Shown here: piece by piece, positions 1 through 11,067 of the stretch
Layout of the letters: every line of letters begins with the position of its first letter
Numbering within the stretch: position 1 is the first letter of the stretch
NCBI GenBank assembly: GCA_028752905.1
Contig: JAQNBH010000015.1
Span: forward strand, 32,323,529-32,387,528
Reading direction: 5' to 3'
Length of the DNA stretch: 64,000 nucleotides
Source of the DNA: Cladorhizidae sp. MBARI D1340-BT2
Lineage: Eukaryota; Porifera; Demospongiae; Poecilosclerida; Cladorhizidae
The notes under the pieces: model-generated
Told to the model about the DNA's origin: nothing
Database searches by the model: none
What the model saw: only the letters and a program-made list of their open reading frames with translations
Position numbers and translations under genes: made by a program

Positions 1-359
1 TGCCAATTCACCCCCTGCACCATATACACTCCATTTCCTCTCAGACTCTCTTTCCTCCTCTTGTATCTTCCTCTCTTTCTCATGATGATTGGCCTCCCTA
101 CCAGTTTGCTCAAGACAACCTCAAAATTTTCTTCTTCCCTCATCGTAATATCCTCATATATATTGTCTCCATCCTTCACCAACTTTGCCTGTCCTATTTC
201 GTTTACCACCTTCTCTGTTTTGTCTTCCTTACCCACTTCCTGTACAACCCCTAACTGATTTAGCTTCCTCACCAAAACTTCGATCTTGTATTCCACTTGT
301 TTCTCCAACTCTACCACCCTTAACAATATATTCATGAGTGCACCTCCCATTTCATGGCT
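1..359 (-). CDS. Partial ORF of unknown function, runs off the left edge
   Basis: The minus strand is open from an ATG at about 359 down to position 1, roughly 119 codons with no stop. The translation is rich in Lys, Glu and Val and begins with a heptad-like stretch (ELEKQVEYKIEVLVRKLNQL), so a coiled coil is plausible. The reading frame is also open a little upstream of the ATG, to a stop near 411. I do not recognise the family. An ORF1-like protein of a LINE, or the N-terminal part of another element, would fit because the neighbouring DNA is transposon-derived, but no diagnostic motif is visible. The 65-codon plus-strand ORF over the same bases looks like a shadow of this frame. Confidence 0.3.
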
Positions 360-679
360 TCCCATTATATTAAAGTTAATCCAGACACCAGCATTCTCCT
401 TATGTACCAGTTTTTAGCACCTCCCTCATCAGCAGCTGTTTTGTGTTAGATCTTGCATCATTCCTTTCTACCCAATACTGTTCTTTTATGTTAGTTAAAA
501 GTTCCTCCTTCTTAAAAACAACCTTGTCATTAAAAACCTTACTAGTGATTTTCGGTCAGCCAGTCGCTGCATATCCTGCTGCTACTCTGAAGTGAGGTCT
601 GTTCCTGGTGGGGCTGTTGCTACAGTCATCTCAAACCATCACCTGGAGACCATCCTGCTCGCCCTCGTCCATGATTGAT

Positions 680-1800
680 ACCGCCCGACTGCTGCAACTG
701 GTGACCTCCATTCTTTCAACATGTTTACATGGAAAGCCTGACATCTCTTTCGGTGGTCAGGCATGTCCACCTGGTAGGTGACTTGTGACACCCATCTGGT
801 TATTGTGTAGGGTCCTTACCACTGGGCTGCTAGCTTCCCTGAGCCTGCTGACAGCAGTGTCAACACCTGATCGCTGACTTCGAATGTTCATTCTCTGGCT
901 CTCCTGTCATAGTAAGCCACCACCTCCTCCTTCACCTTGGTTTGATTCCGTCCCACAATCTCCGGCATCTGACTAAGAATGGCTCTCATGTGGATCACCC
1001 TTTACCTAGTCATGGTCAACATGCTCTTGCTTTTGGCCCAAGTTCCTTGCGATGTCCAGGGATCCTCTGACGTGCGATCCAAACATGAGGTCGAATGGCA
1101 ATAACCCAATAGTTTTGCATGGCACCACACAAAACGCAAAGATGAGGAATTGTATGAAAATATCCCATTCCCTCTCATCAGTGGCAGTCTTCTTAATTAA
1201 GCATATGCTTTAACGTCGATGGAACCATTCCACCAACCCATTCTTCTGCAGGTTGTATGGTGAAGTTTTTATATGCCTGGCCCTAATCGCTGATATAGGT
1301 CCTCGATGGGAGTCAACAACAAGTTGAACCCCTAGTCCATTAGAATCAAATTGGGGATACCCAGATGGTCATCAAGGGTACTGCATCTGGATATTTAGTG
1401 CCATAATGGATAAGAGTTAACAAGAAAACTTGTTACCTGCTCTGGTCTTTGGCAGTGGGCCCATGATGTCTATAGCCACTCATTGGAATAGCTCTGTCAT
1501 AAGGAGCAATGGCTGGAGAGGTTTTGGTTATGGATCATTGGGCTGCCCTCTGGCACTCCGGGCAGCTTGAGACTTATTGGTTAAGTCCAGGCCAGAAAAT
1601 CCTCTGCTGAGTTTTCTTTGAGCCCTGGTGGCCTGCTAGTGGTATAAAGTGTGCTAGGCAGATGGCTTGTTGTCTCTTCTCCACAGGTAGCATGAGCTGC
1701 TTGACATCATTCCTGAGGGAATCACCGCTCCATCCTGGTAGAAGTATTGCGACCCCTCTGAGCATGCCTCCTATCGGGTGGAGGCTACTTCATCTACTTT
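680..1800 (-). pseudogene. Gypsy-1 integrase remnant
   Basis: A 63-codon ORF (1765-1574) carries HFIPLAGHQGSKKTQQRIFW, the His-His part and following helix of the H2C2 zinc-binding domain of gypsy integrases. Further along the minus strand, short frames give a core-end-like segment (GLVEWFHRR near 1230) and, near 900-720, a stretch resembling the GPY/F module (waste of frames around SPVVRTLHNNQMGVTSHLPG followed by an HVERME-type end). The catalytic D,D,E set cannot be read in one frame. Old pseudogene. Confidence 0.65.
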
Positions 1801-2149
1801 TCCTTGCACAAGATAGCCATCAGCTTCTGTTGCAACCCACATGAAAGTCCTTCTTGGGGCAAGTGGCGCCCATATGCCCCCCACTCCCTGCAGTTAAAAT
1901 ACATAGGGCCTTTCTACTTACACTCTATAGAACAAAAATCTCAGCAGGTGCTTCATCATAGCGTAAGGACAGATATAATGCTAGGAGAAAGAGAGGAGCA
2001 AGAAAGTAGTGGCCTAGGCATTGAAGGATATATAAATAGGCACTAATGGTCAATTATTTGCTAATTATATCCGCAGACGGTTGGGGAATGCACACATTTG
2101 GACACTGCATGTATTTTAGGTTTAAATGCAGTGCCAAGTTATTGTTTTT

Positions 2150-2604
2150 ACTTCTACTGTACTGAGCTGCATAGGAGCAAACATTTGCACATGTGAAGAA
2201 TGAGATCACTAAACTGGTTAATAATTCCCATAAACCTTCGTAATTCTATTAGCTACTGTAGTGCTAGAATTACAGACATTTTCAATGGATCAGCTAGAAC
2301 ACACTTAATATTAATCAGATGTCCCAGAAACTTGATGGACTTCTGGTATTTCAATGTTACCCCAGCTACTATGAGTCACTCGAGTATGGCAATCGGCTTT
2401 TCTAAAGATGATATTATCATCAATAATGCAGAAGACTCCAGGAAGGTCCTTCAGAATCTGGTGCATTCTTTTCGAAATTACTCTATGCTCTTTAAACCCC
2501 ACTAGCTTTTTTGAAAATGTGTCTAGCAAAAGGGAGTGATGAAGGTAGTTAATAGTCAGGACTCCTTCTCCGAAGAATTTTACCAAATCCTGAGTTGACT
2601 TCAA
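2150..2604 (-). pseudogene. Gypsy-1 reverse transcriptase fragment
   Basis: The minus strand encodes RMHQILKDLPGVFCIIDDNI, which matches the region around the RT catalytic loop, with the normal YxDD replaced by IIDDN. A shifted frame then gives KSIKFLGHLI, the usual block after the palm. Another shift gives ELRRFMGIINQ, the connection domain start seen in gypsy Pol proteins. At least two frame changes and one stop separate these blocks, so no protein can be made. Seen directly: the three motif blocks in correct order. Inferred: one original RT domain. Confidence 0.7.
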
Positions 2605-2620
2605 GCCTACTGAAAATGGT

Positions 2621-3600
2621 CACTACTGTCAATTGCATGAAAGTGTCATCCACTTTTGGAATTTGGTGAGTTTTTCTCAAGACACTTTTGTAGAATAGTT
2701 TTTGATAGCTACACAGATCATAACCTTGTCTGACTTCTTAAATATGACCAATATACAGCATGCCATTTGGTTGGTTCAGATACCTAGTCACATTCATTTC
2801 ATATGGGATAGCTCGTCCTTCACCTGGCCTCTTAAGGTATATATATGCCTTGGTATGAAAAAAACATGTGGTTTGGCCAAGGTCGTAGGTTTCATATGAA
2901 GTTTTGGGGAGGACAGATTTTTTTATTCCCTCACCTAGCAAGAGTATGTCCCAGATCCTTCCCAATGAAAGACATTGTGCATGCTTGCTTCTGCGCCCAC
3001 CCACCCTCACTGCCCGTCCTTTGTACACCACCCCTCAGTCTGTTGGCTAAACTGGTGGCATACATGGTGTCCAGGAAAAAAATATCCACTATCTCAAATC
3101 GGGTTGTGGAATCAAACTTTCGATGTCAATTAAAATGCACTGTCACAAAATACTCTGAAAGTCCTCCCCTCTCCGCGCACCACACATGCATGGTAGTTTC
3201 ACAAAAAGACAGGAGCCAACAAACTTGAACAATGGTGCAAACTTTATTCACTGCATTTAGAGGAGAAAAAGTATGTTCAGGAGCACATCAAATCTATGAT
3301 GGAAATATTCTAAGCACTTGAGGACCACATAACTGTTCAATTGAATGGTTAGATGACCAATTACCATTAAAAAACTGAAATTAAAAGTACAATTTCATGA
3401 AATCAATGCTAATTACAAATCTTTGTCCAATTCGTCAATGTTTCTGGCTCTATCAGAATATGACTATGCTATTGCAATCATAAGCATTAATAACTGACCT
3501 CTTTTTTCTGAATGTAATAATTGGTAAAGGGATCACTGTACCTTTTAGCTACCAAAATAATACAAAAGTGGGGTTTATGCTCAACATAAAGTAAATTGAC
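2621..3600. other. No recognised gene
   Basis: Several ORFs of 65-127 codons occur on both strands, but none shows a domain, a repeat relation to other parts of the window, or convincing splice context. I treat them as chance ORFs. Confidence 0.4.
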
Positions 3601-3620
3601 TCTCAATGAACTCTCAGTTG

Positions 3621-3763
3621 ACATAATAATATTAAAATCACCTTCTCAATAATCAACTTCTAATTTTATTGACTCGACGTTTCGACTAGAGCATCTAGTC
3701 GAAACATCAGTAAATAAAATTTGAAGTTGATTATTTAGAATGTGATTTTAATTTTAATAATGT
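3621..3763. repeat. Palindromic hairpin repeat, copy 1 (hammerhead-core-like family)
   Basis: Two arms of about 65 nt face each other around a perfect small hairpin, TTCGACTAGAGCATCTAGTC followed by GAAAC (3681-3705). Both arms end in the sequence CTTCTCAATAATCAACTT or its variants. Three more members are at 6638-6712, 8835-8945 and 60148-60330. This copy has the hairpin and the GAAAC box but lacks the CTGATGA box that precedes the hairpin in other members. Confidence 0.75.
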
Positions 3764-3914
3764 AAATTGGTAGATGGTAAACTTCATCTACAATATCAAG
3801 TATATTTCTAACCAACAAAGATGGTAGAATGTATCACATGAACAAGTCTCAACTGTGTATAATTAAGTCATGGTGTATGTATATTAAATTAAAGTATACT
3901 ATATATAACATGGA

Positions 3915-5425
3915 ATTTGTATTTTCTTTCTAAACAGACCAGAAATAGAGACAGAAGAGTGTGTAGCATATGGTGATGTATCAACTGCAAAGTAAGAATT
4001 ATCAGATGTGTTATATGCGATATCAAAGGGTTTTTACTTCATAACAGTCCAGCAGTGAAGATGGTGAATTGTGTAGCATATGGACAAGCATTAACTTTAA
4101 GGTAAGACTTTGTTCACATTAAATTCCTAAATGATTTGTTTTCCTCTTTTTGAAAACATATAAAGTTGGTGTTCATAAAAGTGCCATAAGTGTTTGTTTG
4201 CCCAGGTTGTATCTTTCTTTTTTCTCTCCCATAAGAAGTAGCTCAGTATAACTTCATAACTATAATAAATTATAGCCAATCACAGAAGATATTATTCTTT
4301 TAACATTTTAATTCCTAAACTATACACATGTGTCTAGATATTCACATATAGACACATGGATGATACATGGAAGTATTTACCAGGTTTTGTTTGAAGATCT
4401 GCACTGGTAATTCACAAAAGTAAGTTTTGATCACTTTTTTGTAGTGAAAATACACAGCTACAGCTGCCTCTGCTTAAACGGACATGATATCAATATACAC
4501 AAGCATCTTATTGCATTGACAATGTTTTACGGATTTTTGGGTGTTAAAAAAAAAGGTACCATGGCTCCCACGGTAAGCCATTTGTTCTGGTATACCTCGG
4601 AAACTATGCCACAGCTCTCTTTCTTAATATTTTTAATTAATTAAATGAATGAAGAACTTTCAACTCCAATTTGCAGAAACAAAATTCTTCTATATGCAAT
4701 GTGAAAGTTTTTATCTTGCATATAACAGTCCATCAGTGGAGATGAAGGAGTGTGTAGCATATGAAGAAGTCTCAACTCTAATGTAAGAATTTGCAGACAT
4801 AATAAATTTCTTCCATGTACAATGTGAATTTTTTTTCCTTGTATATAATTATAACAGTCCATCAGTGAAGTTAGAGGAGTTTGTAGCATATGGACAAGTC
4901 TCAATGTCAAGAATTTATTTTCTTCTTCCTGTACTAAGACTTGGCATATACATTTAAAATGATGTGGAATACTTGTATTTTCTTTCTAAACAGAACAGAA
5001 ATACAGACAGAGCAGTGTGTAGCATACGAAAATGTCTCAACTGTAAGGTAAGAATTTGCAGACATAAAGTATAATATGTGAATGGATTTTCTTGTTCATA
5101 AGTAAAACTTTGTTGATGTTAAATTCTTTTCAATTTCAAGTATTTATTTTCTTCTTCTTTTTGAAGACTGTTATTATACTTAGTGGTCATTATTATATAA
5201 TATCAGTGTTGATGTCTACATTGTAAATTATTTAGCTTATTTTTTTGTCCTCCTATATACAACAAGTTGCTCAGGATAACCTTATAACTAGTCTATCATA
5301 GGCGATATTATTCTTTACCATATTAATTAAGCATACACAAATTCCTAGTTATTATATATAGACACATGGATCACATGTAAGTATTTACCAGGTTTCGTTG
5401 AAGATCTGCACTGGAAATTTGGTGG
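3915..5425 (+). repeat. Diverged tandem segmental duplication of about 1 kb
   Basis: The stretch 3915-4415 reappears at about 4968-5425. Both begin with TTGTATTTTCTTTCTAAACAG before a 54-nt unit, share the AACTTTGTT..TTAAATTC block, an AGTAGCTCAG/AAGTTGCTCAG block, ATATAGACACATGGAT, and finish with TATTTACCAGG..GAAGATCTGCACTGG. Divergence and indels are high, so the duplication is old. It explains part of the multiplication of the exon-like units. Confidence 0.7.
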
Positions 5426-5994
5426 GAACAGAGGTTAAGGGGGGACTATTCTAAATTTATTATTATTTATTTTTTACCCGTGGTTACAACTTTAGAGCTC
5501 CGTAGATTCTGCAAACTTCATGGTATGGACTTAATATATAGCTCAAAAGATAGGTCTCTCTGTGTGCTCTATTTTGATACTAAAAATGCTTCATTAGGTA
5601 TAACTATAGGCAAGTTACTAGACCGAGGGACCTCAAAAATCTGAATCGCCGCAACCTCCACAGAAACCACTCCGAGTTGCAAAGTGCCAAAAATTTTAAA
5701 TGGTACGAGTGGCTAGAGGAAGCTCCAATAACTCATTTGAATAGGCGTTAAAAATGTATTACTGGTCAGACACGTGGGTGCAAAATTGAGGGCGACGAAA
5801 AATCAACGCCCTCAATTTTGCACCACGTGTCTGACCAGGTAATAAATTTTTAACGCCTATTCAAATGAGTTATTGCGTGCTCTAGAGCTTCCATTTTTAA
5901 AGTACAATGTGAAAGTGTTTATCTTGTATATAGCTAACAGTCCAGCATCAGAGATGGAGAAATGTGTAGCATATTGACATGTTTCTACTTTTGA
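3938..5994 (+). other. Array of six 54-nt exon-like units encoding ITIM-like tyrosine motifs
   Basis: Units lie at 3938-3991, 4048-4101, 4729-4782, 4858-4911, 4994-5047 and 5941-5994. Each is exactly 54 nt and is preceded by a pyrimidine-containing tract ending in CAG. Units 1, 2, 3 and 5 are followed by GTAAG. Units 4 and 6 have lost the donor. Read as symmetric phase-1 exons, five are fully open and the sixth has one stop. Each encodes about 17 residues with the core ECVAYxxVST: VAYGDV, VAYGQA, VAYEEV, VAYGQV, VAYENV, VAY*HV. The pattern (I/V/L/S)xYxx(I/V/L) is the ITIM/SH2-binding consensus, so this could be the cytoplasmic tail of a transmembrane receptor. The rest of that gene (ectodomain, membrane segment, catalytic or terminal exons) was not identified. 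Exact length conservation while the spacers vary supports exons. A noncoding tandem repeat is the alternative. Confidence 0.5.
5718..5892. mobile_element. Palindromic MITE-like element
   Basis: Arms of about 77 nt (5718-5794 and 5807-5892) are nearly perfect reverse complements around a 12-nt loop. They include CGCCCTCAATTTTGCACC and TTTTTAACGCCTATTCAAAT. The outer ends are GGAAGCTC and GAGCTTCC. This is the shape of a snap-back MITE. No transposase is present and no clear target-site duplication was found. The flanking stretch 5490-5620 resembles 15160-15290, so the palindrome may be part of a larger repeat family. Confidence 0.75.
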
Positions 5995-6637
5995 ACACAC
6001 TTATCAGGGACTTCCTCCCGCAACTATAGAACAGTATTACATGATAATTGATTTAATTGGTGTATGTAAATAGCGTCATGAAGATATTCCTCCCCTCCTC
6101 CCACCCCCCCCCCCCATTATTTCATTATGTTTCTTTTAAAGCTAATTGGATTATGTTGAATTCTAGAGGTACAAAATATATATGTACATCGAAACAAGAA
6201 TTTCCTATGTAAACCACAAACTTTTGTGGGTCACTTTAGTCTAATATATAAATAAAAGGTTATTTCATTTCCGCTTCACTTACCAAAAAAAGCACAAAAA
6301 AAAAGTCATATCATCTACAACTCAGCACAGACCTCCCAAAGTTCCCATGCTACAGCTTACCGTGGAATTTTATTTTGGTACAAGGAGTAAAACCATGCTT
6401 ATATAATTGTTGCATTTCTGCACTAGATCACTGCTCCCCAACTGCGTATGTGGCTGTATTGAAATTGAAATACACAGGCTCTGCATCAACATCTACATTC
6501 TAGCTGCATGATACAGGTGTACTTGTAAGTACTTGCCATGACTCTCTATTATTAATAATCTTGATTGTAGCGTTCTGGGATGTGACCTGGAAAAAAAATG
6601 GCAGACAGGAGAGAAGTTTTGAAAGACAGCAACATTA

Positions 6638-6712
6638 CAATAATCTTACTTAAAATTGTATTCTCTCAACGTTACGACTAGATGCTTTAACATTGATCAG
6701 GAATAATGAGAC
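6638..6712 (-). repeat. Hairpin repeat, copy 2 (half copy)
   Basis: On the minus strand this reads CCTGATCA, then a degenerate hairpin ending GCATCTAGTCG, then TAAC and the family's AATTTTAAGTAAGATTATTGT tail in diverged form. Only one arm is present. It abuts the AAT microsatellite directly, which may be where the second arm was lost. Confidence 0.6.
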
Positions 6713-6715
6713 AAC

Positions 6716-6967
<252 letters not shown>

Positions 6968-7184
6968 ATTAACAAATAAAATATTAATAAAAAATTCAAT
7001 AATAATAATAATTCAATAATAATAATAATTAAATAAATAACAAATAAATCAATAAGAAAATAAATAAACAAACAAATAAATATATAAATAAATAAATAAA
7101 CTAAAAATTAAAACAAAATTAAAATAAAAAAATTATGAAGAATAAATAAACAAGATAAAATAAGAATAATTATTAAGACTGTGG

Positions 7185-7285
7185 CTTCAAGTTCAGGCTC
7201 TTGAGAGTTGCTCCGCAGCAGCCAGGCAAGTCCATTTCATAGTCTCGATTGAACTGCTCACACTTTGGTGCTGATGTGTAATGCA
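7185..7285 (-). repeat. Interspersed repeat, member 1
   Basis: About 95 bp are shared with 14035-14130, including GTTCAGGYTCTTGAGAGT, AGCCAGG and CTCACACTTTGGTGCT. Both copies sit beside AT-rich microsatellite DNA (left side on the plus strand). If read on the minus strand the microsatellite lies at the 3' end, as with tails of some non-LTR elements. I cannot name the family. Confidence 0.6.
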
Positions 7286-7289
7286 ATTA

Positions 7290-8834
7290 ATGAGTTGTTG
7301 AAACTAATTGACAAGGATGACATTGGAATGAGTGATCTATGCGTGGACAAATTGCTAGAGTAATAGCAAGCCAGATGCTTTTCAGCTTATATTTCTTTAT
7401 GAAAGAAAATATCCGACAACATTATGCAAACAATCCAAGTTATTCCATGCCTTAGTCAATGAAATCAAATACTGGAATTTTGCGCAACGACATCTGCTCA
7501 GTAAACTCCAGGTTCCCAAGCAGTTAGCTATGTTGACAAGCTGATGGATATCGTTTGCAACTTCAAATTATTCCACACCAAGGCAGCAAGCATTTTACGA
7601 CTGTATATAACTAGGAAATTATTACATTTTTGTGCTATGGGCTAGGGATAGAGTTTGAAACTCCTTTTTCCAGTATAATCGATGGTTGTTGATATAAGGG
7701 TGAGGATGTTTATAATCTCCATTGGTTTTGTAAACCATGTTTCTATTGAGGTTTACACATATGCCTATGTATTCCTATATATATATATAAATGAGGAACC
7801 GTAAGTAGTTAGCTGGTCTTATTGAAGGCCAACTCTGTTAACTATTGTCAAAAGAGCAAACTTATGATGTCACCAACTAGCTACCTTTTGGGAAAGCCTG
7901 CAGCTTCTTGCAGACTTGGCTCAGCTAAACTCAATATTCCACAAGCAGAAGTGTATTGAGTCTACATGAGCAGCTGCTGCACATTTTTTCCTCAAAAAAG
8001 AGAACTATCTATTTGTTTACTGAGAAATTTACTCTTGTGAAATCAACTTTATTGTAGCAAAGTGCAGGAAATAGAATAAGAAATGTACAAGGGCTAGAAG
8101 TTTCACATTCTGTGAAAGCACCAAGAGTAATGGGCTTGGCATGGCCATGAAGTGTAGTGACATATCAGCAATTTAACTGACAAGTGAAAAAGAATGAATG
8201 AGAATGACAGTGGGTGAATGAAGTTGAGTCTGATTTGCGGAAGTCTATTAACATTATAGACACATTCAGTACTGGCACAAAAGAGGGAACAGGTAATAGA
8301 GATCCTGCCGGCTTCATCAAACAGTTGTCAGATTCACTTTGTTAGATGGGCAAGAAGATCTGAATCAGTCTGTGATGGAGATTGTCCAAGGGCCCCATCT
8401 TTCAATGTCTTAAGAGAAACTTTATAACCCTTCCTGTTTAGCCGAATTAGGACACATATTTTGTAACCATTCCCATCCATCGTCATTTAGGATATAGATT
8501 TCTTTGCTCTTTCTTTTACAAGCACTCTATGGGCCTTAGGAGAATTAATAATGATTAGATTTCTGCAAGCAGATGTTAAGCATAGACAAGATAAACTGCT
8601 TGTCACCAATATGTGCATGCAAACAAATATCTATGATCTACAGCTATCTTGAACAAAGTTCATGGAGGAGCCTGCTCTATTTTCATGAGAAGAAACAAAA
8701 CAAAAAAGTTAGAAAACACTCAAAAATATAAAAGCTAAGACATGTAACTAGGAAAAAAGAATTTACCTAGTAGATTACAAATATATGGAGAAATTAACCC
8801 TTTAATAATTATGTATAACATTATTATTATTTCG
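7290..8834. other. No recognised gene
   Basis: No ORF with a recognisable domain. A short plus-strand stretch near 7290-7365 translates to an acidic segment (KLIDKDDIGMSDLCVD), but it is followed by stops and has no support. Confidence 0.4.
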
Positions 8835-8945
8835 ATAAACTCTCAGTTGACATAATAGCATTACAATAACCTTCTCATTGATCAACTTGAAATTGTACTC
8901 TCTCGATATTTTGATTGGATACTCTAGCCTTCATCACTAAGAATG
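8835..8945 (-). repeat. Hairpin repeat, copy 3
   Basis: On the minus strand this reads GTGATGAAGGCTAGAGTATC, then a mutated 3' stem and AAAATATC, then GAGAGAGTACAATTTCAAGT and TGAGAAGGTTATTGTAATG. The last blocks match copies 1 and 4. One arm only. The GAAA box is mutated to AAAA. Confidence 0.65.
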
Positions 8946-9086
8946 AGATGGTAGGACTCATGTGAGATTGTAAAATACTAGTAGCTAGCTATCACCACAT
9001 GCTATAAAGCATAACTCAGCACATGTGTGAACCAAATGTGAACCATGTATGGAAAGAAAAAAAAATCAAAATCAAAATAAAAATAG

Positions 9087-9299
9087 TGTAGGGAAGTCTA
9101 TGTGTGTATAGGATTCCCTATGAGGTTCTGTGTCACCGTTGCATTTCTTCTACCCGATAGAGAAAGAGAATTGAAACTTCATGAGAAAGACAGAGAGTAT
9201 CAATACAACGTAACAAAAGGTGATTATCAATTTGAATATTTAGTATTAAAAGTCAAGGGAGTTATGTCCCGATTACTGTTCCTTAATTGCACCACCACA
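9087..9299 (-). repeat. Gypsy-2 3' LTR
   Basis: On the plus strand it begins TGTAGGGAAGTCTATG and ends GCACCACCACA. It contains 14 extra bases relative to the other LTR (AAACTTCATGAGAA block) and a TGTGTATA insertion near its left end. The purine-rich tract is at 9300-9312 on the complementary strand. Confidence 0.9.
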
Positions 9300-9539
9300 C
9301 AGCTCCCCCCAGAACTGACTTGATCTTAATGAAGCTGTATCGTCCACGGGTAGCTCAGTCCAAAACCCTTGCCGGTGTTCGTCCGGAGCATGTAGTTCCT
9401 AGGATTGGGGTACTTTGTATCCCGTGTGATGGGTCCAGGGAGTGTTGAGTTGGCCGGGCAGTGGGCTGTGCTAGGGGACGTAGAGGGGGGTGACCATGGT
9501 GAGGTGGCTGTGCCACTTGGACCTAGGCAGACTCATCAA

Positions 9540-10515
9540 CATGTGCAATTTTCAGCCTATTGATCGAGATGTTCTCCTCGCGATGGCCGACCTAGACTTT
9601 GAAGAATTTGTCCCCTGTGGTCAATACCCGAAATGGGCCATCGTAAGGTGGCTGTAGGGGCGACTTGTGGCTGTCATGACGAATGAAGACAAATTTGGCC
9701 AATGAGAGGGAGGCCGGAATTGAGGTTGTTGGAGAGCTATGGTGCACTGGGGGGACTGGTCTGAGTTCTGCCACATTGTCACGGAGGTGGCGGAGAAGTT
9801 CCGGAACTGGGATCACCCTGTCCATGGCCCACAAACTCCCCGGGGACAGTGAGTGGCGATCCAAACACTAGCTCTGCTGGAGATGTACCTAGGTCCTCCT
9901 TCGGCATGGTCCGGAGTCCTAGCATGACCCAATGAAGGTCTGATGTCCACAAGGGTGATTGACAGCGTGCTTTGAGGGACACTTTCATGCTTTGATGGAA
10001 CCTTTCCACAAGGCCATTCGCCTGGCCATAGTCCGATGCAGTTTGGTTCCAAGGAGGTTGGAGAGATCTTGTCAGAGTTGAGATGTGAACTGGGGTCCTC
10101 TGTCAGAGGAGACATCGGAGGGAAGGCTGTAACGAGTAATCCATCCACTCAAGAAGGCATCAGCCACGTCTTTGGTACTTGTGCTAGCCAGGGGAATTGC
10201 TTCTGGCCAGCGAGTGACTCTGTCCACTATTGTGAGGAGGTGGGCGAAACCTTTAGAGAGTGGGAGTGGCCCTACGCGATCCACATTCACATGGTCGAAT
10301 CGCTGGAGGTTGACTTTGGCTCGTTGGCAAGCGATGCATGTCCTGGCCCATTCTCCGACCTGTCGACCAAGGCCCTGGCAGATGTACTTGCGGTCTACCA
10401 GCTTGCGGGTTGCCCGTATGCCTGGTAGGCTGAGGCCATGAAGGGTGTCGAAAATGCGACGGCGGAAAGAGACAGGTACGAGGGGACATGGTCGACCAAG
10501 AGACACATCACACAA
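9540..10515 (-). pseudogene. Gypsy-2 integrase
   Basis: The frame 10515-10072 shows the zinc-binding part (HGLSLPGIRATRKLVD, TCIACQRAKV) and the core with first catalytic Asp (FDHVNVDRVGPLPLSKGF) and second Asp (SSDRGPQFTS). A second frame gives MERFHQSMKVSLKA, containing the catalytic Glu, and a third carries the C-terminal module (LAKFVFIRHDSHKSPLQPPY, DGPFRVL). Two frame changes, near 10050 and 9830, break it. The domain set and spacing are typical of CsRn1-like elements. Confidence 0.85.
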
Positions 10516-11067
10516 CAGGGTTGTGTGATTGGGGGTCCAAAGGGAATGTCCTTAAGTTGAAGGCTGGTGATTGCTGTCCGGCAGGCAGCCATATCGACTT
10601 GGTCTGCGATCTGTGCATTGCAAGGGCAGAGAAATCAATGCCTCCACTGATGGCCGAAATGGCAGCAAGGGAAAGAGCATCTGCTACCACGTTGTCCATG
10701 CTTGGCACGTGTCTAATGTCCACGGTGAATTCTGAGATCACTGAGAGCTGGCGCTATTGTTGTGCAGACCAGGCATCCGAGATCCTACCGAGGGCAAACG
10801 TGAGTGGTTTTTGGTCGGTAAACAGTGAGAACTGGCATCCTTCCAGGAAATACCTGAAGTGACGGATAGCCGCGTGGGCAGCAAGCAATTCTCTGTCAAA
10901 TGCACTATATCTGGTCTGGGCTGGCTGGAGTTTGCGGCCAAGCAGTCGCCAGAGGCCATCTGTGAATTGCTCAAAAGTGCCTCCAATGGCCATATCTGAA
11001 GCATCAACGGTTACAGCCATGGGAGCATCTGCACGGGGATGGACCAGGAGGGCAGCAGAGATGTCTA
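10500..11067 (-). pseudogene. Gypsy-2 RNase H domain
   Basis: In the frame running to 10754, VTVDASDMAIGGTFEQ, LLGRKLQPAQTRYSAFDREL, HFRYFLEGCQFSLFTDQKPL and FALGRISDAWSAQQ are the blocks of a gypsy RNase H with its catalytic Asp and Glu. A shifted frame continues with ISEFTVDIRHVPSMDNVVAD, the usual end of the domain. One frame change near 10745. Confidence 0.85.

Larger units (their letters stand above)
560..2620 (-). mobile_element. Ty3/gypsy retrotransposon remnant (Gypsy-1)
   Basis: Reading right to left there are reverse transcriptase fragments (about 2604-2150), then an integrase zinc-binding segment (about 1765-1574), integrase core remnants and a GPY/F-like integrase C-terminus (about 900-720). 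The order RT then IN is the usual gypsy order. The RNase H part, expected between 2150 and 1800, is not recognisable and may be deleted or too diverged. Frames are broken by many stops and shifts, and I could not find LTRs, so this is an old dead copy. It is truncated upstream of the RT palm. Confidence 0.75.

Noticed and set aside
61..258. 65-codon plus-strand ORF
   Set aside because: Opposite the longer and more protein-like minus-strand frame that runs off the edge.
7290..7365. EF-hand-like peptide KLIDKDDIG
   Set aside because: Too short, followed by stops, and no second motif or splice context.
10036..10862. Plus-strand ORFs of 89-130 codons
   Set aside because: They overlap the well-supported minus-strand integrase and RNase H of Gypsy-2 and show no domain; shadows.
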